In this document: positions 1 to 7,359 of the stretch, piece after piece
How the letters are laid out: the number at the start of each line of letters is the position of its first letter
How positions within the stretch are numbered: position 1 is the stretch's first letter
NCBI RefSeq assembly: GCF_002263495.1
Contig: NZ_CP022753.1
Span: 4,960,001 to 5,024,000 of the forward strand
Length of the DNA stretch: 64,000 nt
Reading direction: 5' to 3'
From: Nocardiopsis gilva YIM 90087
GTDB lineage: Bacteria; Actinomycetota; Actinomycetes; Streptosporangiales; Streptosporangiaceae
Position numbers and translations under genes: made by a program
Notes under the pieces: model-generated
The model's database searches: none
Told to the model about the DNA's origin: nothing
What the model saw: only the letters and a program-made list of their open reading frames with translations

Positions 1-508
1 GGCCGAGGGACAGCTCGGCCTCGATCCGGTCCTCGGCCACGACCTGACGCATCTCGTTGAGCCGAGCCGCCTCCTCCCGGACGAGGGGCATCGTGTCATG
101 GCCCGCGAAGGCCGGACCGCGCCACAGCTCCAGCCCCTGACGCAGCAGATCGCCGCCGCGCTCCGGATCCCCATCGGCTATGGCGAGCCGCCCCTGGTCC
201 ACGAACTCCTGGAAGCGGACCGCGTCGACCTCCCCCGGCGCCGTCACCAGCCGGTACCCCACCGGCCCGCGCCCGACGCGGCCCGACTCGCCCAGGGCCT
301 GGCGGAGGTGGTGGACGTAGACCTGCAGACTCTTGACCGCCGACTTGGGCGGCGCGTCCTCCCACAGCGCCTCGATCAGCCGCGCCTCGGAGATCATGAC
401 ATTGGGTCGGCACAGCAGAGCGGAGAGCAGCCCGGCGATTTTGGGCGACAGCCGCACGCCACCGCCGTGGCCGCGCACCTCGAGCGTTCCGAGAACCTCG
501 AACTCCAT
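1..508 (-). CDS. SARP-family transcriptional regulator, 5' part only
   Basis: The gene runs off the left edge; about 169 N-terminal residues are present. Start ATG at 508 is preceded by GGAG eight bases away. Visible are the OmpR-like winged-helix region (residues about 1-95; start MEFEVLGTLEVRG, then SEARLIEALWEDAPPKSA and LQVYVHHLRQAL) and the beginning of the BTAD helical domain (about 98 onward; VDAVRFQEFVDQGRL, LELWRGPAF). This order is that of AfsR/DnrI/RedD regulators, which bind direct repeats and activate secondary-metabolite or stress operons. Whether it continues into an NB-ARC/TPR part cannot be seen. CCAAC repeats at 553-568 and 643-659 lie upstream and could be its own binding sites. 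Its target is unknown; the PKS at 7.4 kb is the only biosynthetic gene nearby. Confidence 0.88.
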   Translation of the reverse strand, partial: MEFEVLGTLEVRGHGGGVRLSPKIAGLLSALLCRPNVMISEARLIEALWEDAPPKSAVKSLQVYVHHLRQALGESGRVGRGPVGYRLVTAPGEVDAVRFQEFVDQGRLAIADGDPERGGDLLRQGLELWRGPAFAGHDTMPLVREEAARLNEMRQVVAEDRIEAELSLG

Positions 509-1150
509 GCCAACTCCTTGACGACGGATGTCGTGCTCATCGGCCGGGTTCCCCAACCGGTCGCCAACTCTCCCCCGACGGTCCCGCGAGCACGACGCTA
601 CCGGGTCGCCTTCGGACGGCGCTGACCAGGATGGAGGAGCGTCCAACCGGATGTCCAACCGTGCTCCATCCGGATTCCAGCCACGGCCGCACAGGATGGG
701 GGATAAGAAGCTCCGGAGCCAGTCGGCTCCTGGGGCGGACGTCTCCTTTAGGGGCGTGTTCCGCCACGTGCGGCCACGCCACGCATGGGGGCGGGGAGAC
801 ACCCTCATAACCTCCAAGGACGGCAGCCGGTCCCATGCCGGTTGGGAGGGATGAGGCGCAGGAGCCAGACGGCCGCATCATGATTTCCGGGCATGACGAG
901 GGGGCATCATGGTGTGGCCGTCGGCGTTCTTCCCGCGGGCCTCCCATGTGCCCCCACGGGCCACGTCATTCCCGGTCCCCTCGTTGCCCTTCCTCTTCTT
1001 TCTTCCCCTCCACTGCATCTGCGCCGCATCGGCCGCGTGCACCACAGCGGACAGCTGGGGCGGCCTGTCAGAAGGACCGTAGAATCGGGCGCGCCGTGTC
1101 GCAGCCCCCGCGACCCGGTGGTCCCAACCCTTCACCGGGTTTCCTTCGAG
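509..1150. other. Gene-poor stretch upstream of the SARP gene
   Basis: No open frame here has a convincing ribosome site or protein-like composition; the long frames are arginine/proline-rich shadows. The only structure I see is in the SARP leader. CCAAC occurs at 553-557 and 564-568 (11-bp period), and GTCCAACCG occurs at 641-649 and 653-661 (12-bp period). SARP proteins generally recognise short direct repeats with about 11-bp spacing, so autoregulation is possible but unproven. Confidence 0.5.
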
Positions 1151-1464
1151 GATGCCCCCGGCTTGAGCCGGGGGAGGAATCGAATCCCTGCGGAGCAGGG
1201 CAAGAACGGGATTTCGCTCCTAGGGCGACAGACCGCCCGCATGATCGGGTATTCGGGCAATATGTATCGCGTGCGTTGCGAGAACCAAGCGCGTACACCG
1301 TGCCGGTCGAGAACCAAGACGGCACAGAACAACCCAGCTTTGCTGTACCAAACCGGGCAGGTTTCATCCCGGCTGGTGTTAAGGGAGTAAGACCTTTCAG
1401 GTCGCTAACCTGTAGGGCTTCCTGAGCCAGGAATCCCCCTGCTTCAGCTGGGGGAGGGTTCAAC
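1151..1464 (+). mobile_element. IS200/IS605-type element remnant, possible TnpB guide-RNA end
   Basis: A stretch of lower GC than its surroundings, bounded by two look-alike hairpins. The first has an 8-bp stem CCCCCGGC/GCCGGGGG with loop TTGA (1155-1174). The second is TCCCCC/GGGGGA with inner GC-TTCA-GC (1434-1455). Both are followed by GGAGG or GGAGGG, and the second leads into TTCAAC at 1459-1464. A third hairpin, CCCTGC/GCAGGG, sits at 1186-1200. A stem with a short T-rich loop followed by a TCAAC-like end is what I know from right ends and omega/reRNA ends of TnpB-carrying IS605/IS1341 elements in high-GC bacteria. No transposase or TnpB frame is present, so this would be a decayed or non-autonomous copy. 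Identification rests on pattern memory, not on an alignment. Confidence 0.5.
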
Positions 1465-1495
1465 GCAGTGAAAGAGAATGACGTGACCCCGCGGT

Positions 1496-1695
1496 CCGGA
1501 GATCGGTTGGGCCCCGCTGCACGACGTGGATGAGCGCGATCCCGTCGTCGGTCCGCTCGCCGCGGCGCCCGGGGTGCTGCACTGGCACGGCGACCGCATC
1601 GTGCCCGACGCGGCGACGCCCGTGCTGGCACCGAGACGACGCCGTGTCAGGCGTTCCGCGCCGGATCGGCTGCCGGGGGCACTTGCGTTCCCTGA
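1496..1695 (+). pseudogene. Class I glutamine amidotransferase fragment, frameshifted
   Basis: From 1496 the plus strand reads PEIGWAPL, then PVVGPLAAAPGVLHWHGDRI and PDAATPVLA. After a one-base slip near 1630 it continues as TETTPCQAFRAG and stops at 1695. EIGW, WHGD and CQAFRAG in this order and spacing are typical of the central part of class I glutamine amidotransferases (GuaA-like GATase1). The N-terminal nucleophile-elbow region and the catalytic His/Glu end are absent. The fragment starts about 30 bases after the TTCAAC end of the IS-like relic, so the element may have cut the gene. It has no start codon context and is not expected to be functional. Confidence 0.6.
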
Positions 1696-1781
1696 TGCTG
1701 GACCGCGTCGCAGGAGCTGCCCCGTGTTCGGTCGACTGACTGAGCGGGGACCGCGCCAGAACAGCACAGCGAGATACAAAG

Positions 1782-1820
1782 GGCGCGGCCCCGGGGACAT
1801 CGCTCGTCCCGGGCCGCGCC
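1782..1820 (-). terminator. Terminator after sulP
   Basis: GC-rich dyad with right arm CCCGGGCCGCGC (1808-1819) and left arm GCGCGGCCC-CGGG carrying one extra C (from 1783). It lies about 40 bases beyond the sulP stop codon on the minus strand. Confidence 0.65.
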
Positions 1821-1858
1821 TCTTGGCGTACGCCGATCCGGCCGCAGCCCGGCCGGGC

Positions 1859-3349
1859 TCAGTGACCGCCGCTGAGTGTGCCGGTGAGCTCCTTGTGCAG
1901 CTCCTCGCTGGGCACGTTGAGGCCGGTGATCTCGACGTCGATGCCATGCTTGGCGAACTTGTCGCTGGCGTGGTCCAGCGCCGCCACCGCCGAGGAGTCC
2001 CACATGTGGGCGTTGGACAGGTCGACGACGACCTTGCTCACGCCCTCCTCGTTGTAGTCGAACTCGCCGACCAGCTCGTTGCTGGACGCGAAGAACAGGT
2101 CGCCGCGCACCGAGTAGACGCGGACACCGCCCTCGGGGTCGAGCACGCTGGTGACGTTGGACAGGCGCGCCACCCCGCGGGCGAAGATGACGATCGAGGT
2201 GAGCGACCCGACGACCACGCCGATGGCGAGGTTGTGGGTGCCGACGACCACCGCGACGGTCACCGCCATGACGATGGTCTCGCTCCAGGGCATCCGCTTG
2301 ATCGTGCCCGGCGCGATGCTGTGCCAGTCCAGGGTCGCGATCGACACGAAGATCATCACCGCGACGAGCGCCGCCATGGGGATTATCGCCACGACGTCGC
2401 CCAGCACGACCACCAGGATCAGCAGGAACACACCGGCGAGGAAGGTCGACAGCCGAGTGCGGGCGCCAGACTTCACGTTGATCATGGTCTGGCCGATCAT
2501 CGCGCAGGAAGCCATCCCGCCGAAGAACCCGGTGATGATGTTGGCCCAGCCCTGGCCGCGCGCCTCGCGGCCCTTGGCGGACCGGGTGTCGGTGATGTCG
2601 TCGACGACCTTGGCGGTCATCAGCGACTCCATCAGGCCCACCAGCGCGAGGGTGAGCGAGTAGGGCGCGATGACCTCCAGCGTCTCCAGGCTGAGCGGCA
2701 CGTTGGGCAGGAACGGGATGGGCATGCTGTCGGGCAGCGAGCCCATGTCGCCGACCGTGGGCACCTTCACCCCGGAGGCGATAGCGACGCCGGTCAGCAC
2801 CACGATGGCCACCAGCGGAGCCGGGACGGCCTTGGTGAAGCGGGGCAGCAGGAAGATGATGGCCAGGCCCGCGGCGACGAGCGCGTAGACCCCCCAGCCC
2901 TTGCCCCAGAAGTGCGGGATCTGCGCCATGAAGATCAGGATGGCCAGCGCGTTGATGAACCCGGTCATGACGCTGGGCGGCACGAACCGCATGAGCTTGG
3001 CGACGCCGAGCAGCCCCAGGACCACCTGGAACACACCCGCGAGGATGGTGGCGGCGAGCAGGTAGTCGACGCCGTGGTCCTTGACGAGGTCCACCACGAC
3101 CAGCGCCATGGCACCGGTGGCCGCGGAGATCATCGCCGGACGGCCGCCGAGGAACGCGATCGACACGGCCATGACGAAGGAGGCGAACAGCCCGACGCGC
3201 GGGTCGACGCCGGCGATGATCGAGAACGAGATCGCTTCGGGGATCAGAGCGAGGGCGACCACAAGGCCCGCCAACGCCTCGGTGCGCATCACCGAAAAGG
3301 TCGGGAAAGTGGGTCTCAGACGCTTGGCCGTCTTCTGCGAGGTCGTCAT
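1859..3349 (-). CDS. SulP-family anion transporter with C-terminal STAS domain
   Basis: 496 residues, normal for bacterial SulP proteins. The N-terminal two thirds are a multi-helix membrane domain containing the SulP-like stretch LAGLVVALALIPEAISF (about 28-44) and the GGRPAMISAATGAMALVV motif (about 68-85). Residues about 390-495 form a STAS domain (SVRGDLFFASS, VVVDLSNAHMWDSSAVAALD). Relatives import sulfate, bicarbonate or dicarboxylates by proton or sodium symport; the substrate cannot be told from sequence. The gene stands alone with its own terminator. ATG 3349 is the only start that keeps the full first helix, although the ribosome site is weak. Confidence 0.92.
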   Translation of the reverse strand: MTTSQKTAKRLRPTFPTFSVMRTEALAGLVVALALIPEAISFSIIAGVDPRVGLFASFVMAVSIAFLGGRPAMISAATGAMALVVVDLVKDHGVDYLLAATILAGVFQVVLGLLGVAKLMRFVPPSVMTGFINALAILIFMAQIPHFWGKGWGVYALVAAGLAIIFLLPRFTKAVPAPLVAIVVLTGVAIASGVKVPTVGDMGSLPDSMPIPFLPNVPLSLETLEVIAPYSLTLALVGLMESLMTAKVVDDITDTRSAKGREARGQGWANIITGFFGGMASCAMIGQTMINVKSGARTRLSTFLAGVFLLILVVVLGDVVAIIPMAALVAVMIFVSIATLDWHSIAPGTIKRMPWSETIVMAVTVAVVVGTHNLAIGVVVGSLTSIVIFARGVARLSNVTSVLDPEGGVRVYSVRGDLFFASSNELVGEFDYNEEGVSKVVVDLSNAHMWDSSAVAALDHASDKFAKHGIDVEITGLNVPSEELHKELTGTLSGGH

Positions 3350-3608
3350 GGATCCAATCTCACGGAGCGCAGCGCAGGGCTACGGGTGCGGGCAGTTCGG
3401 GCCGGGTCGGCGCTTCGCGCCCTGCCAGGGGGTCGGCGTTCGCACCAGGCGATTACCGCGCGAGCAGGGCATGCTCCGATCGGGCGCGTGTTCACGCACG
3501 CGGCGACGCTGCCGCGAGTCCGGCCGAAGGGCGGCCGGAACAACCAACAACGGAAAGGAGATGGAGCAGGAAAAGGCGCACTAGCCCCATAAGGGACAAC
3601 CGCCCTCA

Positions 3609-3629
3609 ACCTTACCGTCACGTTAGGGT
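3609..3629. promoter_or_regulatory. Imperfect dyad, possible operator
   Basis: ACCTTACCG-TCA-CGTTAGGGT: seven of nine positions are symmetric around a 3-bp centre. It shares CCCTAACG (on the minus strand) with the dyad at 3973. The form resembles long MerR-type promoter dyads, but no MerR gene lies nearby. Confidence 0.3.
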
Positions 3630-3972
3630 CAGGACCCCCTGCGAACGCGTGAGAGTACCCTCACACCCTCACCCCGCTCGGCCCGGGATACCTGCGCATC
3701 TCCACGAACACAGCCTGACCGCCGTCGACGACGGCACTGTTGCGGACGGGCTAACAGGTCGTGAGGACCGGTGGCGCGTTCGAAAGCCGACGACACTTCC
3801 CCCGAACCGGCCGCCCCAGCGCGACACGCGCCCGCTGATACGCGATTCCGCCCACGTCGGGGCCCGGTCTTCGCTACCGTCAGTGGCGAGTGGAACACCA
3901 CCCTCAGCGGCGCGGCACTCCGTACCGCCCCTTGGGCGTGGCCACCTGTTCGCCTCGGGTTGTCCGTTTCTT

Positions 3973-3986
3973 CCCTAACGTAAGGG
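3973..3986. promoter_or_regulatory. CCCTAACGTAAGGG near-palindrome
   Basis: A 14-bp dyad with 12 of 14 symmetric positions, about 136 bases upstream of the small gene at 4122. It shares the CCCTAACGT core with the 3609 dyad. Confidence 0.3.
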
Positions 3987-4121
3987 TAGAGTGCTGTCGG
4001 CGCCGAAGCGCGCCCTGCGCCTCTGCGCTCCTCCCCGCCTCTCGCGCGGGGCCATGACTCCACGGATCGCCGGGGTGCCTTCCGCTCGCTTTCACTCTTG
4101 ACGCACCACGGAGACGAACCA

Positions 4122-4364
4122 ATGGCGACGTATCGCGTCCGCATGACCGACGGAACCCTGCGCACCGAGCAGGCGCTGCGTGTCCGCACCGACGCGCACA
4201 ACCTCTACCTCGAAGAACGGGCCGCCGGAGCCTGGCGCCCCGTTCTCGACGTCCGACTGGACCAGGTCGACCAGATCCAGCGCCGCTTCACCGAGAACGA
4301 CGGCCGCTGGGTCTGGCTGACCGAGACGCTTCCCGCGCCCGCGGGCGTCCGCGCCTGGAACTAG
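4122..4364 (+). CDS. Small hypothetical protein (80 residues)
   Basis: ATG 4122 is chosen over an in-frame upstream ATG because GGAG lies nine bases before it and the text becomes protein-like from MATYRVRMTDG. The product is charged, with a regular alternation that suggests a small beta-rich fold (VRVRTDAHNLYLEE, VLDVRLDQVDQIQ, WVWLTETLP). It has no signal peptide or membrane segment. I do not recognise a family. The gene is not obviously co-transcribed with lepB, which begins 110 bases downstream. Confidence 0.65.
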   Translation: MATYRVRMTDGTLRTEQALRVRTDAHNLYLEERAAGAWRPVLDVRLDQVDQIQRRFTENDGRWVWLTETLPAPAGVRAWN

Positions 4365-4474
4365 CCCGCGGGTAGCCGACCACGCCGCCGACTTCGGGTG
4401 CGTGCATACCGGCGATCACGGCCGACTCGGGATACGTTGGCTGTGGCCTATTCTTCGCCGGGTAAAGGTGCCGC

Positions 4475-5302
4475 ATGCTGAACGATGAGCGTGATCCGTC
4501 GTCCGAGTCGCATGGTCCTGTGGCGCGATCATCTGGAGCCCACACGCACCCCTGGACGCATCGTGCGGACAACGCGGAGGATCACGACACAACGGACTCC
4601 CGCAAGGGAGAAGAGCAGGGCGGGAAAGAGAAGGAGAAGGACGGGAAGAAGCAGCGGTCGTTCTGGAAAGAGCTGCCCGTCCTCCTGGTCATCGGCCTGC
4701 TCCTGGCGTTCGTCATCAAGACGTGGGTGGTCGAGCCGTACTACGTGCCGTCGGGGTCGATGGAGAACACGCTGCTGATCGGTGACCGCGTCTTCGTCAA
4801 CAAGCTGGCCTACGCAACCCGGGACATCGAGCGCGGTGAGGTCATCGTGTTCGACGGACGAGAATCCTGGGACGCCGTTGAGGGCGCGGAGACCTCTTCT
4901 GGCTTCCTCACCTCGGTGGCGGACTTCGCCGGGATGTCCCCCAATCGCAAGGACTACACCAAGCGGGTGATCGGGCTTCCGGGTGACACGGTGGAGTGCT
5001 GCGACGAGAAGGGCCGCATCAGCATCAATGGCGAACCCATCGACGAGCCGTACCTGTTTCCGGAAAGTCGCGAAAGCCATGAGAAGTTCGGGCCGGTGAC
5101 CGTCGGCAAGGGGCGTTTGTGGGTGATGGGAGATCACCGCGCCATCTCACTCGATTCCCGGGGCCACGCGGAGCCCGGGGAGGACGGCACCATCCCGATC
5201 AGTTCCGTGGCAGGACCCGCGTTCCTCATCCATTGGCCCCTGGACCGCATCTCCACGCTCTCGACACCCAAGAACGCATTCGCAAACGTTCCGGCGCCGT
5301 GA
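4475..5302 (+). CDS. lepB: Type I signal peptidase
   Basis: 275 residues. A charged, disordered cytoplasmic N-terminus (to about 62) is followed by one membrane helix (about 66-84) and the S26 catalytic domain. Box B PSGSMENTLLIGDRV carries the nucleophile Ser95, and DYTKRVIGLPGD carries the general-base Lys163. WVMGDHRAISLDSR is the box E region. The enzyme removes signal peptides from exported pre-proteins on the outer face of the membrane. ATG 4475 follows AAAGGTG at a good distance. Between the Ser and Lys boxes lies an insert of about 25 residues (about 130-155) as in other actinomycete signal peptidases. It is not in the rpsP-trmD-rplS-rnhB neighbourhood in which actinobacterial lepB often lies. 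Confidence 0.95.
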   Translation: MLNDERDPSSESHGPVARSSGAHTHPWTHRADNAEDHDTTDSRKGEEQGGKEKEKDGKKQRSFWKELPVLLVIGLLLAFVIKTWVVEPYYVPSGSMENTLLIGDRVFVNKLAYATRDIERGEVIVFDGRESWDAVEGAETSSGFLTSVADFAGMSPNRKDYTKRVIGLPGDTVECCDEKGRISINGEPIDEPYLFPESRESHEKFGPVTVGKGRLWVMGDHRAISLDSRGHAEPGEDGTIPISSVAGPAFLIHWPLDRISTLSTPKNAFANVPAP

Positions 5303-5317
5303 GGGACACCCTGACGC

Positions 5318-5332
5318 GGCATGTTTCATGCC
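5318..5332. terminator. Short hairpin after lepB
   Basis: GGCATG-TTT-CATGCC, a perfect 6-bp stem 16 bases after the lepB stop. It is weak for a terminator and could equally be a pause or processing site. Confidence 0.3.
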
Positions 5333-5454
5333 CGATTCGCGAAACGGCTGCGCGGCGACCCATATCTCATTAGCTTGGGAAGGCAGCACGAGAAAACGAC
5401 GGCAGGGTCCAGACCTCACCCGCAGCCGACCGATGAGCGGAAGGCGGGATCGAT

Positions 5455-5889
5455 ATGCGCGAACTCCACGTGGACGTCCGGTACGACGACGACCGGACGA
5501 CCTTGCGGGTGCGCGGTGAGCTCGATATCGCCAGCATGCCCGGCCTGGAGCACTCGGCCGCCCAGGCCGAGGCCGAGCACCCCAGTCGGCGCGTGACCGT
5601 CGACCTCACCGAGCTGGACTTCATCGACTCCTGCGGGCTCAACGCCCTCACCCGCATGCACCGGCGCCTCCTACGCGGCGGCCGGAGCCTGACCGTCATC
5701 GTTCCGCAGGGCAGGATCGACAAGGTCTTCCAGTACAGCGGCCTGAAGCAGTGCATGGACATCCAAGTCTCGGCCACCGCGCCCGACCGCCCGTCGCTGT
5801 GCGGGCATGACCACGGCGACTCCCAGATCCCCCGCCCCGCCGCACCCGCCGACGACGGCTCGGACGACGGCGGCCCTCCGGCGGCCTGA
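5455..5889 (+). CDS. STAS-domain anti-sigma factor antagonist
   Basis: 144 residues with ATG 5455 after GAAGG. Residues 1-105 are a complete STAS fold (LRVRGELDIASMPGLE; VTVDLTELDFIDSCGLNAL). Ser59 in DFIDSCGL sits where SpoIIAA/RsbV-type antagonists are phosphorylated by their anti-sigma kinase. The last 40 residues are a low-complexity tail with CGHDHGD and acidic/proline runs. Such proteins release a sigma factor by binding an RsbW-like kinase. No sigma factor or kinase is adjacent; the nearest RsbW-like ATPase in the window is at 15931, 10 kb away, and no link is implied. Confidence 0.85.
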   Translation: MRELHVDVRYDDDRTTLRVRGELDIASMPGLEHSAAQAEAEHPSRRVTVDLTELDFIDSCGLNALTRMHRRLLRGGRSLTVIVPQGRIDKVFQYSGLKQCMDIQVSATAPDRPSLCGHDHGDSQIPRPAAPADDGSDDGGPPAA

Positions 5890-5982
5890 CCGCTTGGGCC
5901 TCCGCCACCGGTTCCACCGCCACGACGTCCGACCTGGCTCCCCGCGGCAGCGGAGGCCGACGCTGGCCCTAGCGTAGAGGTC

Positions 5983-6963
5983 GTGATGTCGATCTGGGAG
6001 CGCGCGCAGAGCGTCATGGTGGCAGCCTGCGCCGCGGTGGGGCTGATCGTCGGCACGGCACTTCCGGTCGGCGAGGTCGCACAATACGTCGTACTGCCCG
6101 CGCTCATGCTGATGCTGGTGGCGGTGTTCGCGCAGGTGGACGCCGCCCAGGTGGGTGCGGCGCGACGGGCACGCACCGTGGTGGCGGCCAGCCTGGTGCT
6201 CAACTTCGTGTGGACGCCCGCTCTCGCGTGGGCCTTGGGCGCCGGGCTGCTGGGCTCCGCGCCCGACCTCCGTATCGGCCTGCTCCTGCTGTTGGTCACG
6301 CCGTGCACCGACTGGTATCTGGTCTTCACCGGCCTGGCCCGTGGCCACCTGGGCATCGCCGCGGCCGTCCTCCCGATCAATCTCGTGCTGCAGCTCCTGC
6401 TCCTCCCGGTGTACGTGCTGCTCCTGGGCGGACAGGCGGCGATGGTGGACGCGGGCACGCTCGCCGAAGCCGTCCTGCTGGTCCTCGTCGTCCCGCTCCT
6501 GGCAGCGGTGATCCTCCGGTGGGCGGCGGCGCGGTTCCGGGGCGCGGCATGGCGTGACACGGTGCTGGTGGGCGCCGCCTCGCGCGTCGTGCTGCCGCTG
6601 CTGTATGTCGCGGTCCTGGCGATGTTCGCCTGGCAGGCCCGCACCGTCATCGAGCACGGCACCGATCTGCTGGCGATGCTGCCGCCACTGGCACTGTTCT
6701 TCGTTGTGGCTCCGCTGGTCGCCGTAGGGACGGCCAGGCTCCTGCGGCTGCGCCCGGACGAGCGGGTGACGCTGACCATGACCACGGTGGCCCGCAACTC
6801 GCCCATCGCCCTGGCCATCGCGGTTGCGGCGTTCCCGGACCGGCCGCTGATCGCGGTCGCCCTCGTGGCCGGGCCGCTGCTGGAACTTCCGGTATTGGTC
6901 GTCCTGAGCCAGATCGTGCGTGTTCCGGGCGAATCCGGCACGGCGCCGCGCGCCGATCGCTAA
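5983..6963 (+). CDS. ACR3 / bile-acid:sodium symporter-family membrane protein
   Basis: About 325 residues with nine to ten hydrophobic helices. The signature TPCTDWYLVFTGLARG (about 106-121) corresponds to the PCT...LA.G motif of ACR3 arsenite exporters, but the Cys-containing PCT is followed by DWYL rather than the usual arsenite-exporter residues. ARNSPIALAIAVAAFP near the end matches the crossover helix of the BASS superfamily. Transport of arsenite, bile acids, pantothenate or another organic anion cannot be resolved, and no arsR/arsC lies nearby. GTG 5983 and ATG 5986 are adjacent possible starts. Confidence 0.82.
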   Translation: MMSIWERAQSVMVAACAAVGLIVGTALPVGEVAQYVVLPALMLMLVAVFAQVDAAQVGAARRARTVVAASLVLNFVWTPALAWALGAGLLGSAPDLRIGLLLLLVTPCTDWYLVFTGLARGHLGIAAAVLPINLVLQLLLLPVYVLLLGGQAAMVDAGTLAEAVLLVLVVPLLAAVILRWAAARFRGAAWRDTVLVGAASRVVLPLLYVAVLAMFAWQARTVIEHGTDLLAMLPPLALFFVVAPLVAVGTARLLRLRPDERVTLTMTTVARNSPIALAIAVAAFPDRPLIAVALVAGPLLELPVLVVLSQIVRVPGESGTAPRADR

Positions 6964-7359
6964 CGCCCGATAGCGATGGCCGCACAGCCGGTGAACAACG
7001 GATTGTAATTCCTTCAACACGCACCGAGCGCTTTCAGCATTCGGTCGCATTCACCGGCCGAATACCGCGATCTCCCCACGAACTCCCTGCACACGGGCCA
7101 TACTGATGAACACGGACTGCGGACCACTGACGCGATGCCGGACGCGCGGTCGCAGCACCGTGATTCGCGCCGCCCCGCGACGACATCAGGACGCCCCGTG
7201 TCATCTGAATTCCCAACCCCCAACGCATCCCCTACTTCTCCTGCACTCCCCGACCGCCGCATCCGGATCATCCGAACGGATAGATAGCGCCCCGAACTTG
7301 CCTTTCTGACCGTGGGACGCTTTTCTTTTTCTATTCTATTTCTCGGAGGTTTTTTCGGC
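6964..7359 (+). promoter_or_regulatory. Leader region of the PKS gene
   Basis: No gene. The last 50 bases are strikingly A/T-rich (runs of T and A at 7321-7370) next to a very GC-rich gene, with GGAGG at 7345-7349 ten bases before the chosen GTG. A dyad ATTCGGTCG...CGGCCGAAT (8 of 9 paired) spans 7039-7063 and may be an operator. Confidence 0.45.

Larger units (their letters stand above)
3350..4121. other. Non-coding stretch between sulP and a small gene
   Basis: I find no convincing gene. The frames here (for example a 70-residue one at 3771) lack a ribosome site and have shadow-like composition. It contains two related dyads (3609-3629 and 3973-3986, listed separately) and a perfect 7-bp stem CCGGCCG/CGGCCGG at 3520-3538 in the sulP leader. 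The stretch serves as the divergent promoter region of sulP and the 4122 gene. Confidence 0.5.

Noticed and set aside
1526-3592. 688-residue open frame on the plus strand
   Set aside because: It is the antisense shadow of sulP: His/Asp/Gly/Arg-rich repeats from reading GC-biased codons backwards, and no ribosome site.
3629-4201. 190-residue minus-strand frame between sulP and lepB
   Set aside because: It overlaps the start of the 4122 gene antisense, is Arg/Ser-rich and has no ribosome site.
5370-7050. Long Ser/Thr/Arg-rich minus-strand frames opposite the STAS and ACR3-like genes
   Set aside because: Composition typical of reverse reading; the plus-strand products have recognisable folds and starts.
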